In this document: positions 8,015 through 16,778 of the stretch, piece by piece
How positions within the stretch are numbered: position 1 is the first letter of the stretch
How the letters are laid out: each line of letters starts with the position of its first letter
DNA from: Kitasatospora herbaricolor
Lineage (GTDB): Bacteria > Actinomycetota > Actinomycetes > Streptomycetales > Streptomycetaceae
Assembly: GCF_030813695.1 (NCBI RefSeq)
Contig: NZ_JAUSVA010000002.1
Location: 7,463,501 to 7,527,500 of the forward strand
Direction of reading: 5' to 3'
DNA: 64,000 nucleotides
Notes under the pieces: generated by a model
Told to the model about the DNA's origin: nothing
Database searches by the model: none
The model's input: only the letters and a program-made list of their open reading frames with translations
Made by a program: the position numbers and the translations under genes

Positions 8015-9082
8015 TCAGTCGGTCCAGCCGCGCCGGTACGCCGACCAGTGCTCGGGGGTGGCCGCGAAGTCCACGTACAGCGCCAGGCCGAAGTTCTGCC
8101 GGCCGGGCGCCTCCCGCCCGAGGCCGAGCCGGGCACCGCGGACGGCGGCCGTCACCGTCTCGGCCGAGCCGTAGTGGCCCGGCTTGTCCTCCCAGAAGAA
8201 CGGCAGGCCCATCAGCAGGTCCACCTCCGGCGGGGTGACCTCCAGGGCCAGTACGGTCTGCTGCGCGACGTACCCGCCGTACAGCGACTCCACCGGCAGG
8301 CCGGTGTCGTAGGACATCACCGCGATCTGGTCGACCCGGCGGGCGGTCTCGGCGAAGTACGCCTGCGACCACCACTTGCCGTGGCCGGTCAGGCCGGTGG
8401 TCAGCACGTGCAGGCCGGGCAGCGGGTCGATCTGCGGGGCGGCCACCGAGAGCGCGGCGCCGCGCGCCGCCGTGACGCCCCGCACCTGGTCGAGCAGGGC
8501 CAGCCAGCCGGCCGACTCGGGGCGGATCGGCTCCATGTCGAAGTGCACGCCGTCGAAGCCGGCGTCCAGCACCTGCCCGGCGGCGGCGGTGACCCGGTCC
8601 CGGGAGGGGGCGTCCTCCAGGTCGAGCCCGGCCTTCTCCGGCTTCACCACGTCACCCAGCCAGGACTGCACCCGAACGCCCGGCAGCGTCCGGTGGACGG
8701 CCCCGACCAGCCAGGCGGCCCGGGGGTACAGCGCGGGCGGCAGGCTCCCGTCGTGCTCCAGCGGACCGGTGTGCACGTAGAGGTCGCGGATGCCGGTGCC
8801 GGCCAGCTGCCGACCCAGCGCGGCCACGTCGGCGTCACTCTTCCGGCCGTCCACCCAGGCGTGCCCGAGCCAGACCGCGTCCCGGCCCCGGGTGCGGGCC
8901 TCCTCGGCGGGGTCGCCCGCGTACTGCAGCCGCAGCGCGAGGGCCGCCGAGCCCACCGGGAGCACCGGTACGGCAAGGGCCACCAGTGCGCAGAGCAGGA
9001 TCCGGCGCGCTCGTGACAGCCCCCGCCAGCGGCTGCGCGCGGCCCCCGCCGCGCGCCGGAGACGTACGCCGAACGACTTCAT
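8015..9082 (-). CDS. Membrane-anchored or secreted GH18-like glycosyl hydrolase
   Basis: 355 residues. A basic N-terminus and a hydrophobic segment (about 28-50) form a signal or anchor. The rest resembles the TIM barrel of glycoside hydrolase family 18: VDGRKS..., a DAGFDGVHFDMEPI strand with the acidic pair expected at the catalytic position, and VDQIAVMSYDT near the later barrel strands. The full chitinase DxxDxDxE signature is not met, so substrate and even catalytic activity are uncertain. It is divergent from metH with only 142 bases between. Confidence 0.75.
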   Translation of the reverse strand: MKSFGVRLRRAAGAARSRWRGLSRARRILLCALVALAVPVLPVGSAALALRLQYAGDPAEEARTRGRDAVWLGHAWVDGRKSDADVAALGRQLAGTGIRDLYVHTGPLEHDGSLPPALYPRAAWLVGAVHRTLPGVRVQSWLGDVVKPEKAGLDLEDAPSRDRVTAAAGQVLDAGFDGVHFDMEPIRPESAGWLALLDQVRGVTAARGAALSVAAPQIDPLPGLHVLTTGLTGHGKWWSQAYFAETARRVDQIAVMSYDTGLPVESLYGGYVAQQTVLALEVTPPEVDLLMGLPFFWEDKPGHYGSAETVTAAVRGARLGLGREAPGRQNFGLALYVDFAATPEHWSAYRRGWTD

Positions 9083-9224
9083 TTCTGTTCCCCCGTCTTG
9101 ATCGAACGCTCAGGATACGAAACGGTTCGCCGGTCCGAAGGCCCGGACGGATACCCTGGCGAGGTGCCCTCCCCGACCGCGGGGAGCGCAAAGCCGACAG
9201 CCGTCGCACCCAGGGAGAAGCCCC

Positions 9225-12200
9225 ATGGCCACTGCAGCCACCCCGTCCACCGTCCAGCAGGAGCGCGCGAGCGCGCTGCGTGAAGCCCTCGCCACCCGGG
9301 TCGTGGTGGCGGACGGCGCGATGGGCACCATGCTCCAGGCGCAGGACCCGACGCTGGAGGACTTCCAGGACCTGGAGGGCTGCAACGAAGTCCTCAACAT
9401 CACCCGCCCCGACATCGTGCGCTCCGTCCACGAGGCGTACTTCGCGGTGGGCGTGGACTGCGTGGAGACCAACACGTTCGGCGCCAACCTCTCGGCCCTG
9501 GGTGAGTACGACATTCCCGAGCGGATCTTCGAGCTGTCCGAGGCGGGTGCCCGGATCGCGCGCGAGGTGGCCGACTCCTACCAGGACGGACGCACCCGGT
9601 GGGTGCTCGGTTCGATCGGCCCGGGCACCAAGCTGCCCACCCTCGGCCACATCCCCTACGCGACGGTGCGGGACGGCTTCCGGCTGAACGCGGCCGGCCT
9701 GATCGCGGGCGGCGCCGACGCGCTCCTGGTGGAGACCAGCCAGGACCTGCTGCAGACCAAGGCCGCCATTCTCGGCAGCAAGCAGGCGCTGGCCGACGCC
9801 GGCCTGGACCTGCCGCTGATCGTCCAGGTCACGGTGGAGACCACCGGCACCATGCTGCTCGGCTCGGAGATCGGCGCCGCGCTCACCGCGCTGGAGCCGC
9901 TGGGCGTGGACTACATCGGCCTGAACTGCGCCACCGGCCCCGCCGAGATGAGCGAGCACCTGCGCTACCTGGCGAAGAACGCCCGGATCGGCCTGTCCTG
10001 CATGCCGAACGCCGGCCTCCCGGTGCTGGGGAAGGACGGCGCGCACTACCCGCTGTCCCCGGCCGAGCTGGCCGACGCCCACGACACCTTCACCCGCGAG
10101 TACGGCCTCTCGCTGGTCGGCGGCTGCTGCGGCACCACCCCCGAGCACCTGCGCCAGGTGGTCGAGCGGGTGCGCGGCCGGGAGATCGCCCCGCGCGACC
10201 CGCAGCCCGAGCCGTCCGCCTCCTCGCTCTACCAGTCGGTGCCGTTCCGCCAGGACACCTCCTACCTGGCGATCGGCGAGCGGACCAACGCCAACGGCTC
10301 CAAGAAGTTCCGCGATTCGATGCTGGCCGGCGACTGGCAGGCCTGCGTGGAGATCGCCCGTGAGCAGATCCGGGACGGCTCCCACCTGCTGGACCTCTGC
10401 GTCGACTACGTCGGCCGCGACGGCGTCGCCGACATGAAGGAGATCGCCGGCCGGCTGGCCACCGCCTCCACCCTGCCGATCGTGCTGGACTCCACCGAGA
10501 CCGACGTGCTCCGGGCCGGTCTGGAGATGCTGGGCGGCCGCGCCCTGCTGAACTCGGTGAACTACGAGGACGGCGACGGCCCGGACACCCGCTTCGGCAA
10601 GGTCGCCGCGCTGGCCCGGGAGCACGGCGCCGGCCTGGTCGCGCTGACCATCGACGAGGAGGGCCAGGCCCGCACCGCCGAGAAGAAGGTCGCGATCGCC
10701 GAGCGGCTGATCGAGCAGCTGGGCCGCGAGTACGGCGTCGCCGAGCACGACATCCTGGTCGACTGCCTGGCCTTCACCCTCGGCACCGGGCAGGAGGAGT
10801 CCCGCCGGGACGGCATCGAGACCATCGAGGCGATCCGCGAGCTGAAGCGCCGCCACCCGGCCGTGCAGACCACCCTGGGCCTGTCCAACATCTCCTTCGG
10901 CCTCTCCCCGGCCGCCCGCCAGGTGATCAACTCGGTCTTCCTGAACGAGTGCGTCGAGGCCGGCCTGGACTCGGCGATCGTGCACGCCTCCAAGATCCTG
11001 CCGATGGCCCGGATCCCCGAGGAGCAGCGCAAGGTCGCCCTCGACCTGGTCTACGACCGCAGGTCCGAGGGCTACGACCCGCTGCAGCGCCTGCTGGAGC
11101 TGTTCGAGGGCGTCTCGGCGGCCTCCAGCGCCGCGTCGAAGGCCGAGGAGCTGGCGGCCCTGCCGCTGGAGGAGCGCCTGCAGCGACGGATCGTCGACGG
11201 CGAGCGCAAGGGCCTGGAGGCGGACCTCGACGAGGCGCTGACCGAGCGCCCCGCGCTGGAGATCGTCAACAGCACCCTGCTGGCCGGCATGAAGGTGGTC
11301 GGCGAGCTGTTCGGCTCCGGCCAGATGCAGCTGCCGTTCGTGCTCCAGTCGGCGGAGGTCATGAAGACCGCCGTCGCCCACCTGGAGCCGCACATGGAGA
11401 AGTCCGACGACGAGGGCAAGGGCACCATCGTGCTGGCCACCGTCAAGGGTGACGTCCACGACATCGGCAAGAACCTGGTCGACATCATCCTGTCGAACAA
11501 CGGCTACACGGTCGTGAACCTGGGCATCAAGCAGCCCGTCTCGGCGATCCTGGACGCCGCGCAGGAGCACCGGGCCGACGTGATCGGGATGTCCGGCCTG
11601 CTGGTGAAGTCCACCGTGATCATGAAGGAGAACCTCCAGGAGCTGAACCAGCGGGGCCTCTCGGCCCAGTTCCCGGTGATCCTCGGCGGGGCCGCCCTGA
11701 CCCGGGCCTACGTCGAGCAGGACCTGCACGAGATCTACGAGGGCGAGGTCCGCTACGCCCGGGACGCCTTCGAGGGCCTGCGGCTGATGGACGCGCTGAT
11801 CGCGGTCAAGCGCGGCGTGCCCGGCGCGACCCTGCCGGAGCTGAAGCAGCGCCGGCACGCCCGGGTCGAGGTGCTGGAGGAGCCCGAGGAGAACCTCGGC
11901 CAGATCCGCTCCGACGTCGCGGTCGACAACCGGGTGCCCGAGCCGCCGTTCTGGGGCGACCGGATCGTCAAGGGCATCCCGTTCGCGGACTACGCCTCCT
12001 GGCTGGACGAGGACGCGCTGTTCAAGGGCCAGTGGGGCCTCAAGGCCGCGCGCAGCGGCGAGGGCCCCTCGTACGAGGAGCTGGTGGAGACCGAGGGCCG
12101 GCCGCGGCTGCGGATGTGGCTGGACCGGCTGCAGACCGAGGGCTGGCTGGAGGCGGCCGTGGTCTACGGCTACTACCCGGCCGCGTCCAAGGGCGACGAC

Positions 12201-12728
12201 CTGCTGGTCTACAACGAGGACGGCAGCGAGCACACCCGGTTCACCTTCCCGCGCCAGCGGCGCGGGCGCCGGCTCTGCCTGGCGGACTTCTTCCGCCCGG
12301 AGGAGTCCGGCGAGAAGGACGTGCTGGGCCTGCAGGTGGTCACCATGGGCAACCGGATCTCGGAGGCCGCCAACGAGCTGTTCAAGGCGGACGCCTACCG
12401 CGACTACCTGGAGCTGCACGGCCTGTCGGTGCAGCTGGCCGAGGCGCTCGCCGAGTTCTGGCACGCCCGGGTCCGCTTCGAGCTGGGCTTCTCCGGCGAG
12501 GACCCGCAGGACGTCAAGGACATGTTCGCGCTGAAGTACCGGGGCGCGCGGTTCTCGCTCGGCTACGGGGCCTGCCCGGAGCTGGAGGACCGTGCCAAGA
12601 TCGCCGAGCTGCTGAAGCCGGAGCGGATCGGCGTGGTGCTCTCCGAGGAGTTCCAGCTCCACCCGGAGCAGTCCACCGACGCGATCGTCATCCACCACCC
12701 GGAGGCGAAGTACTTCAACGCGCGCTGA
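9225..12728 (+). CDS. metH: Cobalamin-dependent methionine synthase
   Basis: Transfers a methyl group from 5-methyltetrahydrofolate to homocysteine through cobalamin. The 1167 residues show all four modules. The homocysteine domain has zinc ligands Cys235 (GLNCATGP) and Cys301/Cys302 (GGCCGT). The pterin-binding barrel starts near IGERTNANGSKKF. The cobalamin domain has DVHDIGKN (743-750), with His745 as lower axial ligand. The C-terminal S-adenosylmethionine reactivation domain (about 900-1167) includes VVYGYYPA. The ATG at 9225 follows GGGAG at 9213-9217. I saw no cobalamin riboswitch in the 142-base leader. Confidence 0.97.
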   Translation: MATAATPSTVQQERASALREALATRVVVADGAMGTMLQAQDPTLEDFQDLEGCNEVLNITRPDIVRSVHEAYFAVGVDCVETNTFGANLSALGEYDIPERIFELSEAGARIAREVADSYQDGRTRWVLGSIGPGTKLPTLGHIPYATVRDGFRLNAAGLIAGGADALLVETSQDLLQTKAAILGSKQALADAGLDLPLIVQVTVETTGTMLLGSEIGAALTALEPLGVDYIGLNCATGPAEMSEHLRYLAKNARIGLSCMPNAGLPVLGKDGAHYPLSPAELADAHDTFTREYGLSLVGGCCGTTPEHLRQVVERVRGREIAPRDPQPEPSASSLYQSVPFRQDTSYLAIGERTNANGSKKFRDSMLAGDWQACVEIAREQIRDGSHLLDLCVDYVGRDGVADMKEIAGRLATASTLPIVLDSTETDVLRAGLEMLGGRALLNSVNYEDGDGPDTRFGKVAALAREHGAGLVALTIDEEGQARTAEKKVAIAERLIEQLGREYGVAEHDILVDCLAFTLGTGQEESRRDGIETIEAIRELKRRHPAVQTTLGLSNISFGLSPAARQVINSVFLNECVEAGLDSAIVHASKILPMARIPEEQRKVALDLVYDRRSEGYDPLQRLLELFEGVSAASSAASKAEELAALPLEERLQRRIVDGERKGLEADLDEALTERPALEIVNSTLLAGMKVVGELFGSGQMQLPFVLQSAEVMKTAVAHLEPHMEKSDDEGKGTIVLATVKGDVHDIGKNLVDIILSNNGYTVVNLGIKQPVSAILDAAQEHRADVIGMSGLLVKSTVIMKENLQELNQRGLSAQFPVILGGAALTRAYVEQDLHEIYEGEVRYARDAFEGLRLMDALIAVKRGVPGATLPELKQRRHARVEVLEEPEENLGQIRSDVAVDNRVPEPPFWGDRIVKGIPFADYASWLDEDALFKGQWGLKAARSGEGPSYEELVETEGRPRLRMWLDRLQTEGWLEAAVVYGYYPAASKGDDLLVYNEDGSEHTRFTFPRQRRGRRLCLADFFRPEESGEKDVLGLQVVTMGNRISEAANELFKADAYRDYLELHGLSVQLAEALAEFWHARVRFELGFSGEDPQDVKDMFALKYRGARFSLGYGACPELEDRAKIAELLKPERIGVVLSEEFQLHPEQSTDAIVIHHPEAKYFNAR

Positions 12729-12840
12729 CCCGCGGAGCCCGGCGCCGGCCGCCGCGGCCCTTCAACGCGCGGTAGCCCGGATGTCGCACAGCGTTCGCCG
12801 CATTTCGGCGCGGGCGGCGTATCCTGGATCATCCTGAACG

Positions 12841-12868
12841 GGCCGGTCCGCTCACCAGCGGGCCGGCC
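12841..12868 (+). terminator. Hairpin between metH and the HAD gene
   Basis: GGCCGG-t-CCGCT and AGCGG-g-CCGGCC pair across a 4-base CACC loop with one mismatch. It lies 113 bases after metH and 54 before the next start. It may end metH transcription or sit in the leader of the HAD gene. Confidence 0.45.
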
Positions 12869-12921
12869 TGTGCCATCCCCGGAGGCAGATCCGGGTGTGC
12901 GCGAACGGAAGGACTCCCACC

Positions 12922-13626
12922 ATGACGACCATCTCCACCGCCGCCCGCACCCTCGACCACGGCAACGGGCAAGGCCTCCAGGCGGTGCTGCTGGACATGG
13001 ACGGGACGCTGGTCGACACCGAGGACTTCTGGTGGCAGGCGGAGGTCTCGCTCTTCGCCGAACTGGGCTACGCGCTGGACGAGAACGACCGGGCCCACGT
13101 GGTCGGCGGCCCGATGAGCCGGGTGATCGACTACCTGATCTCCAGCACCGGCGTCGACCTCGCGCCGGCCGACCTCACCACGCTGATCAACCAGCGGTTC
13201 GTGGACCTGCTGGGCGGCGGGGTGCCGCTGATGCCGGGCGCCGAACGGCTGCTCAACACGCTGGCCGCGCACGGCGTCCCTGCGGCCCTGGTGTCGGCCT
13301 CGCACCGGCACATCATCGACATCGTGCTGGCCACCCTCGGCGCCCACCACTTCGCCTTCTCGCTCGCGGGGGACGAGGTGCCGCGCACCAAGCCGCACCC
13401 GGACCCGTACCTGGAGGCGGTCCGCCGCTTCGGCGCCGAGCCGGCCCGCTGCGTGGTGGTGGAGGACGCCCCGACCGGGGTGCGTTCCGCCGAGGCGGCC
13501 GGCTGCCCGGTGATCGCGGTGCCGTCGGTGGCGGCGATCGAGCCGGCTCCCGGCCGGCTGGTGCTGCCCTCGCTGGAGCAGGTCGATCTGGAGCTGCTGC
13601 GCTCGCTGGTGGCCTCGCGGGTCTGA
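12922..13626 (+). CDS. HAD-superfamily phosphatase (beta-phosphoglucomutase-like)
   Basis: 234 residues with the HAD motifs in order: DMDGTLVDTE (nucleophile Asp in motif I), VSASHRH (motif II), Lys in the RTKPHPDPYL segment, and VVEDAPTGVRSAEAAG (motif IV). A helical cap lies between motifs I and II, placing it in the subfamily of phosphoglycolate phosphatase and beta-phosphoglucomutase. The substrate is not predictable. ATG 12922 is preferred over an upstream GTG because GGAAGGA is spaced 9 bases from it. Confidence 0.88.
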   Translation: MTTISTAARTLDHGNGQGLQAVLLDMDGTLVDTEDFWWQAEVSLFAELGYALDENDRAHVVGGPMSRVIDYLISSTGVDLAPADLTTLINQRFVDLLGGGVPLMPGAERLLNTLAAHGVPAALVSASHRHIIDIVLATLGAHHFAFSLAGDEVPRTKPHPDPYLEAVRRFGAEPARCVVVEDAPTGVRSAEAAGCPVIAVPSVAAIEPAPGRLVLPSLEQVDLELLRSLVASRV

Positions 13627-13669
13627 GCCGTGGGGTCGGCGGATGCCGGTGGCCGTCCGGAGGTGTGAC

Positions 13670-13700
13670 GGGCGGGGCCGGCTGCTCCGCCGGCCTGCCC
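13670..13700 (+). terminator. Terminator-like hairpin after the HAD gene
   Basis: GGGC and GGCCGGC pair with GCCGGCC and GCCC around a TGCTCC loop, with a small internal bulge. It begins 44 bases after the HAD stop codon. Confidence 0.6.
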
Positions 13701-14272
13701 GGGTGGGCGGCCGTGGGGTCTTCGGGCGTGTCCGCGCGGTGTCCGTGCGGGCCTGGCCGGACCTGTCGCGGGACGGGCCGGACGGACCCGCGCCGGCCGG
13801 CCGCGCCGGTACGACCGACGGGGCGCGGCTGTCCCGATCTGACGGTTCCGATGTGATTGTCGTCTCATTGTCAACTCCTGGTACCGACCGGTAACTCGGG
13901 CCGGCCGGCGGGACGCGCTCGTCAGCCGGGGAGAAATCGGGCATTGCCTGACAACTCGTCGGTTCGGACGCCGCTGCCGGCCGGACGGGAGTTCGATCAG
14001 GGCCCGCACGAGTGGGGGCGATCCCCGGCCGATGTGGCACGCTACTTCCGATCGATTCCCCTCGGCGGTCGCCCCCAGCCGGACAACCATCCCGGCCGGA
14101 CGACCGCTGTCGCCCCACACCCTCATGTCGCGCGCCACCACCGAAGACGGGCAACCCCGTCGGGCCCGTGGGCGCGCGGCACCCGGCCGCACCGGCGCAC
14201 TCCCGATCGGGAGCGGCAGCGCGGAGGCCACCGGCACACACCGCCGGCCGCACCGAGAAGGACGCCACCCGC
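13701..14272. other. Long non-coding stretch upstream of the solute-binding protein gene
   Basis: I find no convincing gene in these 572 bases on either strand. A relatively AT-rich segment around 13846-13892 (containing TTGTCA) is a plausible promoter area, which would give a leader of several hundred bases. A Shine-Dalgarno GAGAAGGA stands just before the ATG at 14273. No known riboswitch was recognised. Confidence 0.4.
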
Positions 14273-15883
14273 ATGACTTCAGCTCAACGACTGGCAGCGC
14301 TCACCTGTGCCGGACTGGTCGCCACCACCGTCGCGGGCTGCGGCTCCGTCACCAAGGCCGTCACGGGTTCGGACCCGGGCGGGGCGATCGTGATGGGCAC
14401 CACGAGCGTCACCAACGTGCTGGACCCGGCCGGTGCCTACGACAACGGCTCCTGGCTGCTGCTGCACAACACCTTCCAGTCGCTGCTGAAGTTCCCCGCC
14501 GGCAGCTCCGCGCCGAGCCCGGACGCCGCGCAGTCCTGTGAGTTCACCGGGGCCGACGCCACCACCTACCACTGCACCCTGCGGACCGGCCTGAAGTTCT
14601 CCAACGGCCACCCGCTGACCGCCCAGGACGTGGTCTTCTCCATCGAGCGGATGAAGAAGATCAAGGACGACAACGGTCCGTCCTCGCTGCTCGACTCCAT
14701 CAAGTCGGTGGAGGCCAAGGGCGACACCGAGGTGACCTTCCAGCTCACCCAGCCGGACGCGGTGCTGCCGGCCAAGCTGGCCAGCTCGGCCGGCGCGATC
14801 GTCGACCACCAGGTCTTCCCGGCCGACAAGCTGCTGCCCAACGACAAGCTGGTCGGCTCCGGCCCGTACAAGATCGACAGCCTGGAGACGATGGCCTCGG
14901 ACGGCGGCACCAAGGTGCCCGGCAAGGTCACCCTGGTCGCCAACGACCAGTTCAGCGGCGACGAGAAGCTGCGGAACAAGAAGTTCACCCTGCGGTACTT
15001 CCTCAAGGGCTCGGACCTCAAGACCGCCCTGGACACCGGCGAGGTCGACCTCACCGACAACAGCCTCGACCCGGGCGCGGGCGCCCAGTACCTGGCGGAC
15101 CAGCAGGCCGGCAAGACGGCGGTCCAGGTCGCCGACGGCGACAGCTCCGAGACCCGCTACCTGGCTTTCAACACCAAGGACGCCGTCACCGGCAACCCCG
15201 CGGTGCGCCAGGCCGTGGCCCAGCTGCTGGACCGCAAGGTGCTGGCCCGTGACGTCTACGCCCGCACCGTCCAGCCGCTCTACTCGGTGGTCCCCGCCGG
15301 GGTGGCCGGCCACAACACCGCCTTCTTCGACAAGTACGGCGACCCGGACGTGGCGAAGGCCAAGCAGATCCTGACCGCGGCCAAGGTGGCCCTGCCGGTC
15401 AAGCTGAGCCTCACCTGGTCCAGGGCGCGGGCCGAGGGCGCCGAGGCCGCCGAGATGAAGAAGCAGCTGGAGGCGAGCGGCCTCTTCCAGGTGACGGTCA
15501 CGCAGGAGGCCGACTGGGAGAAGTTCAAGAAGGGCTGGAAGGCCGGCAGCTACCAGGCCTACACGATCGGCTGGACGGCCGACTACCCGGACCCGGACAA
15601 CTTCGTCGCCCCGCTGGTCGTCGACGGCGGCGCCTACCACACCGGCTGGAACGATCCCCGGATCAGTGACAAGCTGCTGCCGGAGAGCCTCAAGCAGGTC
15701 GACCGGGCCGCCGCCGGCGCCGTCTTCGCGCAGATGCAGAACATCACCGCCGAGGGCGTCCCGCTGATCCCGATCTTCCAGGCGAAGTCCTTCTACGCCT
15801 TCCGCTCCAACATCACGGGTGTGGAGTCCACGGTCGACACCACCGGCGTGTTCCGGTTCTGGGAGATCGGCCGCAGCAAGTAG
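14273..15883 (+). CDS. ABC transporter substrate-binding lipoprotein, peptide/nickel family 5
   Basis: 536 residues. The signal peptide ends in a lipobox (VAGC, Cys23), so the protein is lipid-anchored outside the membrane. The rest is a family-5 solute-binding protein: NGHPLTAQDVVFSIERM, GSGPYKI, then a C-terminal lobe with WTADYPDPDNFV. These bind oligopeptides, dipeptides, metals or opines and deliver them to an ABC permease. No permease or ATPase gene adjoins it; a terminator follows and another precedes, so it is an orphan that must use a transporter encoded elsewhere or act as a sensor. Confidence 0.9.
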   Translation: MTSAQRLAALTCAGLVATTVAGCGSVTKAVTGSDPGGAIVMGTTSVTNVLDPAGAYDNGSWLLLHNTFQSLLKFPAGSSAPSPDAAQSCEFTGADATTYHCTLRTGLKFSNGHPLTAQDVVFSIERMKKIKDDNGPSSLLDSIKSVEAKGDTEVTFQLTQPDAVLPAKLASSAGAIVDHQVFPADKLLPNDKLVGSGPYKIDSLETMASDGGTKVPGKVTLVANDQFSGDEKLRNKKFTLRYFLKGSDLKTALDTGEVDLTDNSLDPGAGAQYLADQQAGKTAVQVADGDSSETRYLAFNTKDAVTGNPAVRQAVAQLLDRKVLARDVYARTVQPLYSVVPAGVAGHNTAFFDKYGDPDVAKAKQILTAAKVALPVKLSLTWSRARAEGAEAAEMKKQLEASGLFQVTVTQEADWEKFKKGWKAGSYQAYTIGWTADYPDPDNFVAPLVVDGGAYHTGWNDPRISDKLLPESLKQVDRAAAGAVFAQMQNITAEGVPLIPIFQAKSFYAFRSNITGVESTVDTTGVFRFWEIGRSK

Positions 15884-15905
15884 CAGGGCCGCGTCCCCGC
15901 AGACC

Positions 15906-15951
15906 GGTGGCCCGTCCGCCCCTCCTGGTGCAAGGGGGCGGCCGGGCCACC
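15906..15951 (+). terminator. Terminator of the solute-binding protein gene
   Basis: GGTGGCCCG-t-CCGCCCC pairs with GGGGCGG-c-CGGGCCACC around a short loop; it starts 22 bases after the stop codon. Confidence 0.75.
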
Positions 15952-16061
15952 CTCATGTCCGGGGCCGGCCCCGCCCGCGGGCCTGACGCACGGTCGGCCT
16001 GACACACGGACGCAAGGGACGCACGGTCGGTCGGACGCGCCCCGCCCGGCCCGACGCGGAA

Positions 16062-16087
16062 GGCCGGGCACCCGTCGGTGCCCGGCC
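16062..16087 (-). terminator. Terminator of the response-regulator operon
   Basis: A perfect 10-bp stem (GGCCGGGCAC, loop CCGTCG, GTGCCCGGCC) lies 19 bases beyond the stop of the minus-strand response regulator gene. Confidence 0.75.
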
Positions 16088-16106
16088 CCGCCGCCCGATC
16101 GCGTTC

Positions 16107-16778
16107 CTACAGCGCGCCAGGGCGCACCAGCCCGCTCTCGTAGGCGTACACCGCCGCCTGCACCCGGTCGCGCAGCTGAAGCTTGGTCAGCACATGGCCG
16201 ACATGGGTCTTGACCGTGGTCTCGCTGACGAAGAGTTCGGCCGCGATCTCGGCGTTCGACAGGCCGCGGGCGACCAGCCGGAGCACCTCCAGCTCACGCT
16301 CCGTCAGCGCGGTGAGGGCCTGCGGCGGCGCCTCGTCCCCGGACGGGAGCTTGGTGGCGTACATGTCCAGCAGTCGGCGGGTGATGCTCGGGGCGAGCAT
16401 CGCGGCGCCGTCGGCGACCACCCGGATCGCCTGCACCAGCTCCTCGGCCGGGACGTCCTTGAGCAGGAAGCCGCTGGCCCCCGCCCGCAGCGCCTCGACC
16501 ACGTACTCGTCCAGGTCGAAGGTGGTCAGCACGAGGACCTTGGCCGGGCCGTCGCGGCCGGGGCCGGCGATCCGGCGGGTGGCCTCCACGCCGTCCATCC
16601 GGGGCATCCGGATGTCCATCAGCACCACGTCGGGCTGCAGCGCCCGGACCTGGTCCAGCGCCTGCTGGCCGTCGCCGGCCTCGCCGACCACTACCAGGTC
16701 GGACTCGGCCTCCAGGATCATCCGGAAGCCGGTGCGGAGCAGTGGCTGGTCGTCGACCAGCAGCACTCGGATCGTCAC
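16107..16778 (-). CDS. NarL/LuxR-type response regulator
   Basis: 223 residues. The receiver domain has the acidic pair (VLLVDDQ), phospho-acceptor Asp55 (VLMDIRMPRMDG) and a conserved Lys (GFLLKD). The C-terminal LuxR helix-turn-helix is clear (TERELEVLRLVARGLSNAEIA ... KTHVGHVLTKL). No histidine kinase gene is adjacent. Its GTG start directly abuts the TAG stop of the RecB-like nuclease gene, and the Shine-Dalgarno AGGAG lies inside that gene, so the two are co-translated. Its kinase and targets are unknown. Confidence 0.93.
   Translation of the reverse strand: MTIRVLLVDDQPLLRTGFRMILEAESDLVVVGEAGDGQQALDQVRALQPDVVLMDIRMPRMDGVEATRRIAGPGRDGPAKVLVLTTFDLDEYVVEALRAGASGFLLKDVPAEELVQAIRVVADGAAMLAPSITRRLLDMYATKLPSGDEAPPQALTALTERELEVLRLVARGLSNAEIAAELFVSETTVKTHVGHVLTKLQLRDRVQAAVYAYESGLVRPGAL

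Noticed and set aside
9083..9224. Possible cobalamin or S-adenosylhomocysteine riboswitch before metH
   Set aside because: The 142-base leader shows none of the expected conserved boxes that I could recognise.
8835..12698. A 1287-codon open frame on the minus strand across metH
   Set aside because: It is antisense to an unmistakable metH, has no family resemblance and reflects GC-rich codon bias keeping the opposite strand open.
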